From contig CCMO02000001.1 of NCBI GenBank assembly GCA_000751295.2, positions 2,777,501-2,841,500 of the forward strand: a stretch of DNA of 64,000 bases, given 5' to 3'. Both the position numbers and the translations under genes were made by a program. Each line of letters opens with the position of its first letter. The first letter of the stretch is position 1. Positions 9,530-18,349 of this stretch are shown piece by piece. This DNA is from a bacterium YEK0313. Its GTDB lineage: Bacteria; Pseudomonadota; Alphaproteobacteria; Rhizobiales; Phreatobacteraceae. The notes below the pieces were generated by a model. The model ran no database searches. It had not been told where the DNA came from and was given only the letters and a program-made list of their open reading frames with translations.

Positions 9530-9665
9530 GGTCGTCCCCCGCTTCTTGGCCCGCCCGGGCCGTGATGCGCCGGCGGGCAGGCGCCGACGTTAGCGAGGGG
9601 CGGTCACGACGGCAACGCGCCGCGAGGAGCGCGCGAAGCGGCCAAGGCCTTCGGTGCGGATGGAG

Positions 9666-11052
9666 CTATTCCGCGCTGGCGAGGCGCAGCCCGGCGCGCA
9701 GGAATTTCAGCGGGTCGACGGGCTCGCCGTTGACGCGGGTCTCGTAGTGCAGGTGCGGGCCGGTCGAACGGCCGGTCGAGCCGACCCGGCCGACGCGCTG
9801 ATTGACCGCGACCATGTCGCCGACGCTGACGTCGATGCGTGAGAGATGGGCATAGCGCGTGGCGATGCCATTGCCATGGTCGACCTCGACCATCAGGCCG
9901 TAACCGCCCATGGAGCCGGCATGGGTGACCTTGCCGGCCGCCGTGGCGCGCGCCGGTTCGCCGGTCGCCGCACGGAAATCGATGCCGGAATGCAGCGCCC
10001 AGGTGCGCAGGAACGGATCGAGCCGCGGCCCGAAACCGGAGGACTGTTCGAGGTCGCCGGCATGGGGCCGGCCGAGCGGGATGCTCGCGGCGAGCTGGTT
10101 CAGCCGCTCATGATCGCGCATCACCGCCTGCAGCCGGACGACCTGCCGCTCGAACGGCGTGCCGGTGGCGGTCGGCGGCGCGATCGGCAGATAGGGGCCG
10201 CCGACCGCCACCGGCACGTGCGGCCGGCGCAGCCAGCCGGCCCTGGTCCAGGCCGAGATCGGCGAGAACAGTGCGGATCCGGCGGGCCTGCCGCTCGGTG
10301 CGTGTCTCCAGCGTCTGCAGCTCGGCCTGCTGGGCGAGCTCGATCTGCTCGAGCGAGCGCTCGACCTTGGCCATCGCGGCGTCGCGCGCGGCGCTGGTGC
10401 TGGCCATCGCGGCGACCGGAATGCGCGCCGACGCGGCGGCGATCTCGAACGGCTGTGGCCGGGATTCGAGCCGGGACTGCCTTTCGACCGGCGGGGCGAG
10501 GCGCAAGGTGTCGCCGGCAGGCAGCGGCCGGGCCTCGGGCAGGGGCGGCGACAGCGGCACCGTGCCGGCGGATGGGCGCGGCCGGACCGGGGCCGAGGCA
10601 GAGATCGCCTGCACGATCGACTGGCGGCTTTCCAGAAGCGACTGGCGCTCGACGATCTGCTCGATGCGGCGCTCGACCTCGCTCTGGTCGACGAGCTGGC
10701 GGCTGGTGAAGCGGTCGAGCTGGCCCTTGAGCTCGCGGATCCGGTCCTCGTAGGCATATTGCATGGCCGCCTGGCGGTTCATCAGGCCCCCGAGGATGTC
10801 GTCCTTGAAGACCAGGTAGCTGGCGGTGGCCGCGCCCCAGACGCCGAGTGCCAGAGTCAGCGCGCTCAGCGAGCCGCAGGCGAGATAGGAGAGGGAGGCA
10901 GTCTTCAGGCCGCTGCGCCCGCGCCAGACGAAGGTGACGGCGCCTTTCGGGATGGCGGCCCGCCGCTGTGCGTCGGGTGCGGCCTGCGCATGGTCGATAC
11001 GGCTGCTCTGTGACATAGGCGAACGATTCCGTACGCGAACGAGACGAGCCAT
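9666..11052 (-). pseudogene. LytM/M23 metallopeptidase interrupted by a one-base frameshift
   Basis: Two overlapping frames together make one cell-wall endopeptidase. The upstream frame (11052 to about 10210) encodes an N-terminal cytoplasmic stretch, a membrane segment (SLSALTLALGVWGAATASYLVF) and a coiled coil, ending near LADLGLDQGRL. The next frame carries on as VPVAVGGPYLPIAPP and the LytM domain to 9666, with zinc ligands in HSGIDF and GPHLHYE intact. The whole interval is 1387 bases, one more than a multiple of three, so a single extra base between about 10205 and 10260 explains it. Both halves look well conserved, so this could be a recent mutation or a sequencing error rather than an old pseudogene. 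Confidence 0.8.
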
Positions 11053-11134
11053 TACCGCCGATTAAGGTTAACGAACCGTACAAATCACGGCGCTGCCCTG
11101 CTGTTTCCCGGCCCCGCGAGGCGAAAAAGGCCTG

Positions 11135-11170
11135 CGAAAACAAGAAGGGCCGGCATCGGGCCGGCCCTTC
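11135..11170 (-). terminator. Rho-independent terminator after fahA
   Basis: GAAGGGCCGGC and GCCGGCCCTTC form a perfect 11-bp stem with a 5-base loop (11144-11170). Read on the minus strand the stem is followed by TTGTTTTC. It lies 22 bp beyond the fahA stop. Confidence 0.8.
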
Positions 11171-11192
11171 GTGGCGTTGGTCACGGGATCGC

Positions 11193-12527
11193 TCAGCGCG
11201 CCGGCAGGATCGTTGCGCGGCAGGAGCCGAAGCCGATCGACGCGAAGCCGTCCCGGCGCGCCCGCGCGGTGAAGATCACCTCGTCGCCGTCGGCCAGGAA
11301 GCGTCGCTCCTCGCCGGACGCGAGGCGGATCGGCTCGCGGCCGCCGTCGGTCGTTTCCAGGATGCTGCCGCTCGCCTCGCGCGTCGGCCCTGAGATCGTG
11401 CCGGAGCCGAGGAGGTCGCCCGGCTGCAGGTTGCAGCCGCCGCTGGTGTGATGGGCGATCATCTGCGCGACCGTCCAGTACATGTGGCGCGTGTTCGAGA
11501 GCGCGAGACGATGCGGCGGCAGGCCCTTGTCCTTCAGGCCCTCGGTGCTGATCAGCACTTCGAGCTCGATATCGAACGCACCGGCCGCCGCGTCGCCCGC
11601 ATCGGTGAGATAGGGCAGGGGCGCCGGGTCGCCGGCCGGACGCGGCGGCTGCGCCATGCGGAACGGCGCCAGCGCCTCCGGCGTGATCACCCAGGGGGAA
11701 ATGGAGCTTGCGAAGTTCTTGGCGAGGAACGGGCCGAGCGGCTGGTATTCCCAGGCCTGGATATCGCGGGCGGACCAGTCGTTGAGGAGGCAGAAGCCGG
11801 CGACGTGGTCGCCCGCGCTGCCGACCGGCACCGGCTCGCCGAGATCGTTGCCCGTGCCGATCCAGACACCCAGCTCCAGCTCGTAGTCGAGCCGCTGGCT
11901 CGGCCCGAAGACCGGCGCCGTGGCGCCAGGCGGCATGGTCTGGCCTTTCGGCCGGCGCACCGGCACGCCCGAGGCGACGATCGAGGAGGCCCGGCCGTGA
12001 TAGCCGATCGGCACGTGCTTGTAGTTCGGCAGCAGCGGATTGTCGGGCCGGAACAGCTTGCCGACATGGGTCGCGTGATGGATGCCGACATAGAAGTCGG
12101 TGTAGTCGCCGATCCGGGCCGGCCGATGCAGCGCGACGGTGGCGGCGGCCTGCAGCAGGCCCTCGGCCTTGGACCGGTCCGGACTGTCGGCGCTCAGGAT
12201 CTCCGACAGGCGCTGGCGCAGGGCCTGGCGCGGGCCGCGGCCGAGCGCGAACAGCGCATTGAGGTCGCTGCCATTGGCCGCCTGCGCCGCCTCCTCGGCG
12301 TCGCCGGCGAATAGCCCGGCGGCGAGCGCCGCCGGCAGGGTCAGGATCTCGTCGCCGATGGCGACGCCCGCGCGGGGCGCGCCGCCCGGCGGGCTGAATA
12401 TGCCGAGCGGCAGGTTCTGGATCGGGAAGTCGGCATGGCCGTTGGCCGATGCGACCCAGCTCGTGCGGGCCGGGTCGTGGCTTTGGTCGAGATCGGCCGG
12501 GAGCTGTGCGGGCATCTGTGAACTCAC
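11193..12527 (-). CDS. fahA: Fumarylacetoacetase
   Basis: This enzyme catalyses the last step of tyrosine/homogentisate catabolism, splitting fumarylacetoacetate into fumarate and acetoacetate. The 444-residue protein has the family N-terminal domain (FPIQNLPLGIFSPPGG), the YTDFYVGIHHATHVG and PNYKHVPIGYHGRASS segments, and the metal-binding LDYELELGVWIG and LLNDWSARDIQAWEYQPLGP regions. The first codon is a GTG that shares four bases with the hmgA stop (GTGA), so translation is probably coupled; an in-frame ATG at 12515 is an alternative. It is co-transcribed after hmgA, which makes its substrate. The third pathway gene, maleylacetoacetate isomerase, is not adjacent. Confidence 0.96.
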   Translation of the reverse strand: MSSQMPAQLPADLDQSHDPARTSWVASANGHADFPIQNLPLGIFSPPGGAPRAGVAIGDEILTLPAALAAGLFAGDAEEAAQAANGSDLNALFALGRGPRQALRQRLSEILSADSPDRSKAEGLLQAAATVALHRPARIGDYTDFYVGIHHATHVGKLFRPDNPLLPNYKHVPIGYHGRASSIVASGVPVRRPKGQTMPPGATAPVFGPSQRLDYELELGVWIGTGNDLGEPVPVGSAGDHVAGFCLLNDWSARDIQAWEYQPLGPFLAKNFASSISPWVITPEALAPFRMAQPPRPAGDPAPLPYLTDAGDAAAGAFDIELEVLISTEGLKDKGLPPHRLALSNTRHMYWTVAQMIAHHTSGGCNLQPGDLLGSGTISGPTREASGSILETTDGGREPIRLASGEERRFLADGDEVIFTARARRDGFASIGFGSCRATILPAR

Positions 12528-13882
12528 GGACGGCTGGGGTCGAAATGTTTGGTCAGCTTGTGACCGTAGCCGCCATAGTCCTGCTGGAGGGCGCCGGAAT
12601 TGGCCGCGAAGGCGCTGACGCGCTGCGGGAACCGCGTCTCGAACATGAAGGCCAGCGTGTTCTCCAGCTTGTGCGGCTTCAGTTCCGCGTTGCTCGCTCG
12701 CTCGAAGGCGTCACGGTCCGGTCCATGCGGCAGCATGGTGTTGTGCAGCGACGCGCCGCCCGGCACGAAGCCGCCGCCGGTCTTGGCGTCGTACTGCCCG
12801 TAGACCAGCCCCATGAACTCGCTCATCACGTTCATGTGGTACCAGGGCGGCCGGAACGTGTTCTCGGCCACCAGCCAGCGGTCGGAGAACAGCACGAAGT
12901 CGATATTGGCCGTGCCCGGCGTCTCCGAGGGCGAGGTGAGCACCGTGAAGATCGACGGGTCGGCATGGTCGAACAGCACCGGGCCGACCGGCGAGTAGCG
13001 GCGGAGGTCATACTTGTAGGGTGCGTAGTTGCCATGCCAGGCGACGACGTCGAGCGGCGACTGGCCGATATCGGCGGCCCACAGGTTGCCGCCCCATTTG
13101 ACGTAGAGGCGGGAGGGCACTTCGCGGTCCTCGTAGGCCGCGACGGGGGTGAGGAAATCGCGCGGATTGGCCATGCAGTTGGCGCCGATCGGACCGCGCT
13201 CCGGCATGGTGAAGGCGCCGCCATAGTTCTCGCAGATATAGCCGCGGGCGGGGCCGTCCTTCAGTTCGACGCGGATCTTGACGCCGCGCGGGATGATCGC
13301 GATCTCGCCCGGCTCGATGTCGATGATGCCGAACTCGGTCGCAAGGCGCAGCGAGCCCTGCTGCGGCACGAACAGCATCTCGCCGTCGCAATTGTAGAAA
13401 TATTCGTCCGCCATCGAGCGGGTGATCAGATAGACGTGCGCGCCCATGCCGGCCTGCGCGCCGGCATCGCCCGCCGTGGTCAGCGTGCGCATGCCCTCGA
13501 TGAAGCTGAGCGGCTCCGACGGGATCGGGATCGGGTCCCAGCGCAGCGGCGCGATTGGCATGTCGACCTCCGGCGCGGGCGCCGTCCGCCACAGGCCGAT
13601 ATCCACCTTCTTGAACTGGCCCCAGTGCCCGACCGTCGGCCGGATCCGATACAGCCACGACCGCTCGTTGGTGGTGCGCGGGGCGGTGAAGGGCGAGCCG
13701 CTGAGCTGTTCGGCATAGAGGCCGTAGGCGCATTGCTGCGGCGAGTTCCGCCCGAGCGGCAGCGCGCCGGGCAGCGCCTCCGTTTCGAAGCCGTTGCCGA
13801 AGCCGGACATGTAGCCGGCCTGGATGGCGCTCTCGGGTGCCGTCTGCCGGCCCGCGAGGGTCTGAGCGCTCTGGATGTTCAT
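12524..13882 (-). CDS. hmgA: Homogentisate 1,2-dioxygenase
   Basis: This non-haem iron enzyme opens the aromatic ring of homogentisate to maleylacetoacetate in tyrosine and phenylalanine breakdown. The 452-residue protein begins MNIQSAQTLAGR and contains the characteristic YMSGFGNGFETEALPGALP, EQLSGSPFTAPR, HGNYAPYKYDL and RPPWYHMNVMSEFMG segments, the last carrying iron ligands. I place the start at 13882 because GGAGGA lies eight bases upstream; an ATG ten codons earlier lacks this and overlaps an operator-like palindrome. It is the first gene of a two-gene unit with fahA. Confidence 0.97.
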   Translation of the reverse strand: MNIQSAQTLAGRQTAPESAIQAGYMSGFGNGFETEALPGALPLGRNSPQQCAYGLYAEQLSGSPFTAPRTTNERSWLYRIRPTVGHWGQFKKVDIGLWRTAPAPEVDMPIAPLRWDPIPIPSEPLSFIEGMRTLTTAGDAGAQAGMGAHVYLITRSMADEYFYNCDGEMLFVPQQGSLRLATEFGIIDIEPGEIAIIPRGVKIRVELKDGPARGYICENYGGAFTMPERGPIGANCMANPRDFLTPVAAYEDREVPSRLYVKWGGNLWAADIGQSPLDVVAWHGNYAPYKYDLRRYSPVGPVLFDHADPSIFTVLTSPSETPGTANIDFVLFSDRWLVAENTFRPPWYHMNVMSEFMGLVYGQYDAKTGGGFVPGGASLHNTMLPHGPDRDAFERASNAELKPHKLENTLAFMFETRFPQRVSAFAANSGALQQDYGGYGHKLTKHFDPSRP

Positions 13883-13904
13883 GTGCGCGTCCTCCGAAAA
13901 AATC

Positions 13905-13920
13905 AGTTTCATATGTAACT
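13905..13920. promoter_or_regulatory. Candidate operator for hmgA-fahA
   Basis: AGTTTCATATGTAACT is a 16-bp palindrome broken by one mismatched pair around a CATATG core. It lies 22 bp upstream of the hmgA start and stands out as AT-rich. MarR/IclR-type repressors commonly control homogentisate genes; no regulator gene is next to it, so the binding protein is unknown. Confidence 0.55.
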
Positions 13921-13997
13921 AATAGTTCGCGCCCTGGCAATGCGGCTGAGCGCCCGCCGGCGAAAAGTTCGGCAGCGTCCGATGCCGGAGGACGGGG

Positions 13998-14462
13998 CTA
14001 CAGGTTCCGCGCGGCCGCGAGCACGTCCTCGGCATGGCCCTTGACCCGCACCTTCGGCCAGATCCGGGCGATCCGGCCGTCGGTGCCGATCAGCACAGTG
14101 GTCCTGATGATGCCCATGAAAGTGTGGCCATACATGGATTTCTCGGCCCAGACGCCATAGGCGCCGAGCGTGTCGAGCGTCTCGTCGGAGGCGAGCTGGA
14201 CGGCGAGGTCGTGCTTGCTCTGGAACCGGTCGATGGCCTTGATCGGATCATGCGAGATGCCGACGACCGTGGTGCCGGCCTTATCGAATTCGCCCTTCAG
14301 GCGGGTGAAGTCCTGGGCTTCGAGCGTACAGGCCTCGGTATTGGCCTTGGGGTAGAAATAGACGACGACCTTGCGGCCGCGCAGGCCCGAGAGGCTGATG
14401 GTGCCGCCATGGGCCGTGGGCAGCGTGAAATCCGGGGCGGGATCGCCGGGCGCAAGCGCCAT
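13998..14462 (-). CDS. bcp: Thioredoxin-dependent peroxiredoxin, Bcp/PrxQ type, 1-Cys form
   Basis: This 154-residue cytosolic peroxiredoxin reduces hydrogen and organic peroxides. The thioredoxin-like fold shows YFYPKANTEACTLEAQDF with the peroxidatic Cys at 45. E. coli Bcp has its resolving Cys five residues later; here that position is Gln 50 and no other Cys is present, so it should work as a 1-Cys enzyme needing an external thiol. The peroxidase arginine region is shifted into MGIIRTTVLIG. Start supported by AGGAAGG. It is a single gene next to, but in my reading independent of, hmgA. Confidence 0.92.
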   Translation of the reverse strand: MALAPGDPAPDFTLPTAHGGTISLSGLRGRKVVVYFYPKANTEACTLEAQDFTRLKGEFDKAGTTVVGISHDPIKAIDRFQSKHDLAVQLASDETLDTLGAYGVWAEKSMYGHTFMGIIRTTVLIGTDGRIARIWPKVRVKGHAEDVLAAARNL

Positions 14463-14726
14463 GATGCCTTCCTTTTGTCTGGTTTATGGGCGAATTTGAC
14501 CGGCAAGGTTCCGAGGCGCCCCGTCCGAGCCCGAAAACCGACCCTTGGCGCGGCCGAGGGTTGCCGCTGGCCGACGAATGGGTGAAGGACCGGTTGCCTC
14601 TGGTCCGCGCTTGCGATTCGTGGCCAAGGTTCGGTTAACAGGCCGTGGGCAGAATGAAGCATCCGGCGCGGCCGCGCCATATCTGACACGCGCCTCTGTG
14701 GCGGCAGCAGCGAGGGACGAGGCGGA

Positions 14727-17700
14727 ATGGACATCGGCGCCGAACACGGCCGCTCCTGCGCGCCCGCACCGACCCGGCCGGGTCGGTTCGCCGCCTTGTG
14801 GGAGAACCGCCGTGTTCCGCCGTTCCTGACCTGCTGGCTGCAGCGCCGATGGTGGTCCTGGCGCCGGGGCGTCGTCGTTACCGTCGCCGTCCTGTTCCTG
14901 GCGGTCGCCGCGCCCTGCGCCTATCTCGCCTGGCAGATCAACCGGGGCGGAACGGTTGCGCTCGACCTTCTCACGCCCTGGATCGCCAGCTCGCTGTCGA
15001 GCCAGCTCGGCGACGGCCGCTCGGTCACCATCGGCTCGGCCGTGGCCGCCCGCGACGTGTCGGGCGGCGTCGAGGTGGAGGCCGAGAACGTCACCATTCA
15101 TGACGCCGAGGGACGGCGCATCATTTCCATGCCGCGCGTGGCGCTCGGCCTCGACGGCATGCCGCTGCTCGGACGGCCGTCGGTGCGCCGCATCGATCTC
15201 GTCGGCGCTTCCGTCGCGCTGAAGCTTGGCGAAGACGGCCAGATCGCCTTTGCCGCCGGCGAGTTCCGCACGTCCCCGCTGCCGCCGCCGGCCGCTCCCG
15301 AGGCCGGCAGCGACCAGGCGCCGCAGGCCGAGATACGCTCGAACCTCGCCGAACCCGACATGTCGCCGTTCCGGCGCCTCGGCATCTGGCTCGACCTGAT
15401 GGAGAAATCCGGGCTCGACGGCCATCGGCTGATCGGCGTCGGCCTGCGCAACGGCACGGTCATCGTCGACGACGTGCGCTCCGGCAAGCGGTTCATCTTC
15501 GGCGGCATCGATTTCGACATGAAGGCGCCGGCCGCCGGCGGCCTCACCCTGTCGGTCGCCGCCTCCGGGTCCGGCGCGCGCTGGAATTCGCAGGCCGCGA
15601 TCACGCCGCGCGATGCCGAGGGACGGCGCAAGATCGACCTCGTGGTGGCCGGCCTGTCGCCGCGCGACCTCAGCCGCGCCCTGCAGAACCCGGAACTGTT
15701 CCACGCCGACACGCCGATCTCCGGTTCGCTGAAGGCCGAGCTCGATTCCTCGGGCGACCCCGCCCAGTTCGCCGGGCGGGTGGCGCTGGGCGCCGGCACG
15801 GTCGGCGATGTCGGCAATCCCGAGATGCGCATCGCCATCGACCAGGCCGCCGCCGACGTGCGCTGGCAGGCCGGCACCCGTGGCCTCAGCATCGAGCGGG
15901 TCCATTTCTCCGCCGGGCAGAACCAGGGCGAGATGAACGGCACGGTCTGGACGCCGGCGGCACGCGGCGAGCCGCTGGTCGTCGAGATCGCCAACGCGGC
16001 CACCGTCACGTCCCTGCTCAATCCGCAGGAGCCGCCGGTGCCACTGGGCCTGACGCAGTCGCGTTTCGTCTATCAGCCGGACAGCCGGGTGCTGACCATC
16101 GAGCGGATGAACGTCAATCAGGGCGCGGCGACGGTCGCCAATGTCACCGGCCGGGCGACGCTCACCAGCGCCGCTCCGGCCATCTCCCTGCGTGTCGAGG
16201 CGCCGCGGCTGGCGCTTGCCGACGGGCTGAGGCTCTGGCCGCGCATCACCAACCCGCATGTGCGCGACTGGGTGGTCGACAATCTCTCCGGCGGCGTCGC
16301 CGAGGATACGCTCGTGCGCATCGAGATCGCCGAGGGCCAGCTCGCCACCATGCCCATGCTGCTGGAGCCCGACGCGCTGCTGGTGCAGTCCAAGCTGCGC
16401 GGCACGGCGCTGCGCGTCCTGCCCAATCTGACGCCGCTGAAGGCAGCCGATATCGACGTCCTGGTCGACGGCCAGGCCACCCGCCTGAACGTGCAGCGCG
16501 GCATCCTGGAGCCGGCGCCCGGCAAGCGCCTGACGCTGAGCCAGGGCAGTTTCACCATTGCCGAGCACCGCGTGGCCGATCCCCGCTCGGCCAGCCGTTT
16601 CCGTCTCGAAGGATCGGCCGAAGCGGCCTTCGCGCTGCTCGGGCAGGATGCGTTCAGGGGCGCGGCGACCGGGCCGGCCCTGCCGACCGGACCGGTGCGC
16701 GGCAATGTCGTGGCCAATGTCACCGTCAACGTGCCGATTTCGGACAAGCTGCAGCCGAGCCAGATCGATTATCGCGTCGACGCCGATTTCACCGCCTTTG
16801 CCGGCGACAAGGTGTTCGGCGAGATGCGCATCGAGAATGCGAGCTTCAAGGTGGTCACCACCCCGCGGGACTTCCTTCTGCGCGGCGACGGCCGGCTCGG
16901 CGGCGCCCAGGCCAATTTCGAATATCGCAAGCCGCGGCCCGATGCGAAGCCGGTCATCCGCCTCACGGCCACGCTCGACGATGCCGGCCGCAGCCGCCTC
17001 GGCCTCAATATCGGCGCGCGCATCGTCGGCCCGACGCCGCTGAAGGTGACGACGGAGGGCGACGATTCCGGTCGCTACGCAGTGGAGGCCGATCTGACCC
17101 AGGCAACGCTCGCCGAGCTGCTGCCGGGCTGGAACAAGCCGCGCGGGCAGGCCGCCAAGGCGCGCTTCACCGCCATCGAGGGCGAGGGCGGCTGGCGGCT
17201 CGAGGATCTCGTCGTCGAGGGCCGGGGCGTCCTGGTGCGCGGCTCGGCGCTGCTCGACAACAGCGGCAGCCTCGTGTCCGGCCTGTTCCCGGCCTACAAT
17301 CTCTCGGACGGCGACCGCATCAATGTGCGGGTGGAGCGGGCCGGCAACGGCCACAAGGTGACCGTGCGCGGCGAGATGATGGATGCCCGCCAACTGATCC
17401 GGCACATGCAGGACCCGACCCAGCTCGGCGGCACCGGCGCGTCCGCCGGCCAGGCGACCGAGCTCGACATCGACATGAAGACCGCCGCCATTGCCGGCGG
17501 CAACGGCGAGGTCATCAGGCAGTTCGAGATGCGGCTCGTGAAGCGCGGCGCCGAGATCCGCAATCTCACCGCCAGCGGCCGCGTCGGGCGGAATGCGCCC
17601 TTCGCCATCGGCACGCGCGGTCAGGGCAGCGCCATGCGGCTCGCCGTCAGCTCGGGCGATGCCGGCGCGGTGCTGCGCTTCCTCGACCTCTGGACGACGA

Positions 17701-18275
17701 TGCAGGGCGGCAGCCTCGCGCTGATCATGACGCCGCCACGCCCGGACGGCACGATCCGCGACGGCAATGTCGAGATCACCAATTTCACCATCCGCGGCGA
17801 CCGAGCCATTGCCGGCATGGTCGCCGCCGCCGGCGATCCGCGCGGCGGCCGCCGTGGGCCGCCGCCGCAGGCCAACGACGCCTTCGCGTTCTCGCGCCTG
17901 CGCGCGGCCTTCACCCGTACGGGCCCCAAGGTGGAGGTGAGCGACGGCCTTCTGTGGGGCGCGGCCATCGGTGCGACGGTCGAGGGCGAGGTCGACACCG
18001 TGCACGACCAGCTCAAGCTGCGCGGCACCTATGTGCCCGCCTATGCGCTGAACAATCTCTTTGCACGCATCCCGGTGCTCGGCGTCTTTCTCGGCGGCTC
18101 TCCGGACGAAGGCGTCTTCGGCATCACCTACGAGATCGCGGGCGCCTTCAACCAGCCGCGGCTGACGGTCAATCCGCTCTCGGCGGTCGCGCCGGGCTTC
18201 CTGCGCAAGATGTTCGAATTCCGCGGGCGCAGCGTCGTCAGGTCCGACGATCCGGCCACCGGCGGCCTTCGCTGA
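14727..18275 (+). CDS. Large AsmA/YhdP-like inner-membrane-anchored protein (DUF3971)
   Basis: The 1182-residue protein has a short cytoplasmic N-terminus, one membrane helix (about 49-71, VVVTVAVLFLAVAAPCAYLAW) and a long periplasmic region of beta-rich repeats. The N-terminal DUF3971-like part and C-terminal AsmA-like_C part (GLLWGAAIGATVEGEVD, LRGTYVPAYALNNLFARIPVLG, EGVFGITYEIAG) are typical of the YhdP/AsmA/TamB group, long bridge-like proteins linked to phospholipid transport between inner and outer membrane. Length fits. It is a single gene with about 260 bp of upstream noncoding DNA. A large antisense frame covers most of it and is a GC shadow. Start codon is uncertain by tens of residues. 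Confidence 0.85.
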   Translation: MDIGAEHGRSCAPAPTRPGRFAALWENRRVPPFLTCWLQRRWWSWRRGVVVTVAVLFLAVAAPCAYLAWQINRGGTVALDLLTPWIASSLSSQLGDGRSVTIGSAVAARDVSGGVEVEAENVTIHDAEGRRIISMPRVALGLDGMPLLGRPSVRRIDLVGASVALKLGEDGQIAFAAGEFRTSPLPPPAAPEAGSDQAPQAEIRSNLAEPDMSPFRRLGIWLDLMEKSGLDGHRLIGVGLRNGTVIVDDVRSGKRFIFGGIDFDMKAPAAGGLTLSVAASGSGARWNSQAAITPRDAEGRRKIDLVVAGLSPRDLSRALQNPELFHADTPISGSLKAELDSSGDPAQFAGRVALGAGTVGDVGNPEMRIAIDQAAADVRWQAGTRGLSIERVHFSAGQNQGEMNGTVWTPAARGEPLVVEIANAATVTSLLNPQEPPVPLGLTQSRFVYQPDSRVLTIERMNVNQGAATVANVTGRATLTSAAPAISLRVEAPRLALADGLRLWPRITNPHVRDWVVDNLSGGVAEDTLVRIEIAEGQLATMPMLLEPDALLVQSKLRGTALRVLPNLTPLKAADIDVLVDGQATRLNVQRGILEPAPGKRLTLSQGSFTIAEHRVADPRSASRFRLEGSAEAAFALLGQDAFRGAATGPALPTGPVRGNVVANVTVNVPISDKLQPSQIDYRVDADFTAFAGDKVFGEMRIENASFKVVTTPRDFLLRGDGRLGGAQANFEYRKPRPDAKPVIRLTATLDDAGRSRLGLNIGARIVGPTPLKVTTEGDDSGRYAVEADLTQATLAELLPGWNKPRGQAAKARFTAIEGEGGWRLEDLVVEGRGVLVRGSALLDNSGSLVSGLFPAYNLSDGDRINVRVERAGNGHKVTVRGEMMDARQLIRHMQDPTQLGGTGASAGQATELDIDMKTAAIAGGNGEVIRQFEMRLVKRGAEIRNLTASGRVGRNAPFAIGTRGQGSAMRLAVSSGDAGAVLRFLDLWTTMQGGSLALIMTPPRPDGTIRDGNVEITNFTIRGDRAIAGMVAAAGDPRGGRRGPPPQANDAFAFSRLRAAFTRTGPKVEVSDGLLWGAAIGATVEGEVDTVHDQLKLRGTYVPAYALNNLFARIPVLGVFLGGSPDEGVFGITYEIAGAFNQPRLTVNPLSAVAPGFLRKMFEFRGRSVVRSDDPATGGLR

Positions 18276-18349
18276 GGTCTGGAAAGAAACCGGATATCAG
18301 GGATTTAACGCGCGTTCCGGACTCTTTTTCTCGAACGCTTCATCCTGAA

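Noticed and set aside
7973..9565. Plus-strand open frame of 530 codons opposite the peptide-binding-protein gene
   Set aside because: Antisense shadow; the minus-strand protein has family signatures and a secretion signal.
14484..18005. Minus-strand open frame of 1173 codons opposite the AsmA-like gene
   Set aside because: Shadow of GC-rich codon use; composition is dominated by Arg, Ala, Gly, Asp and His with no recognisable motif.
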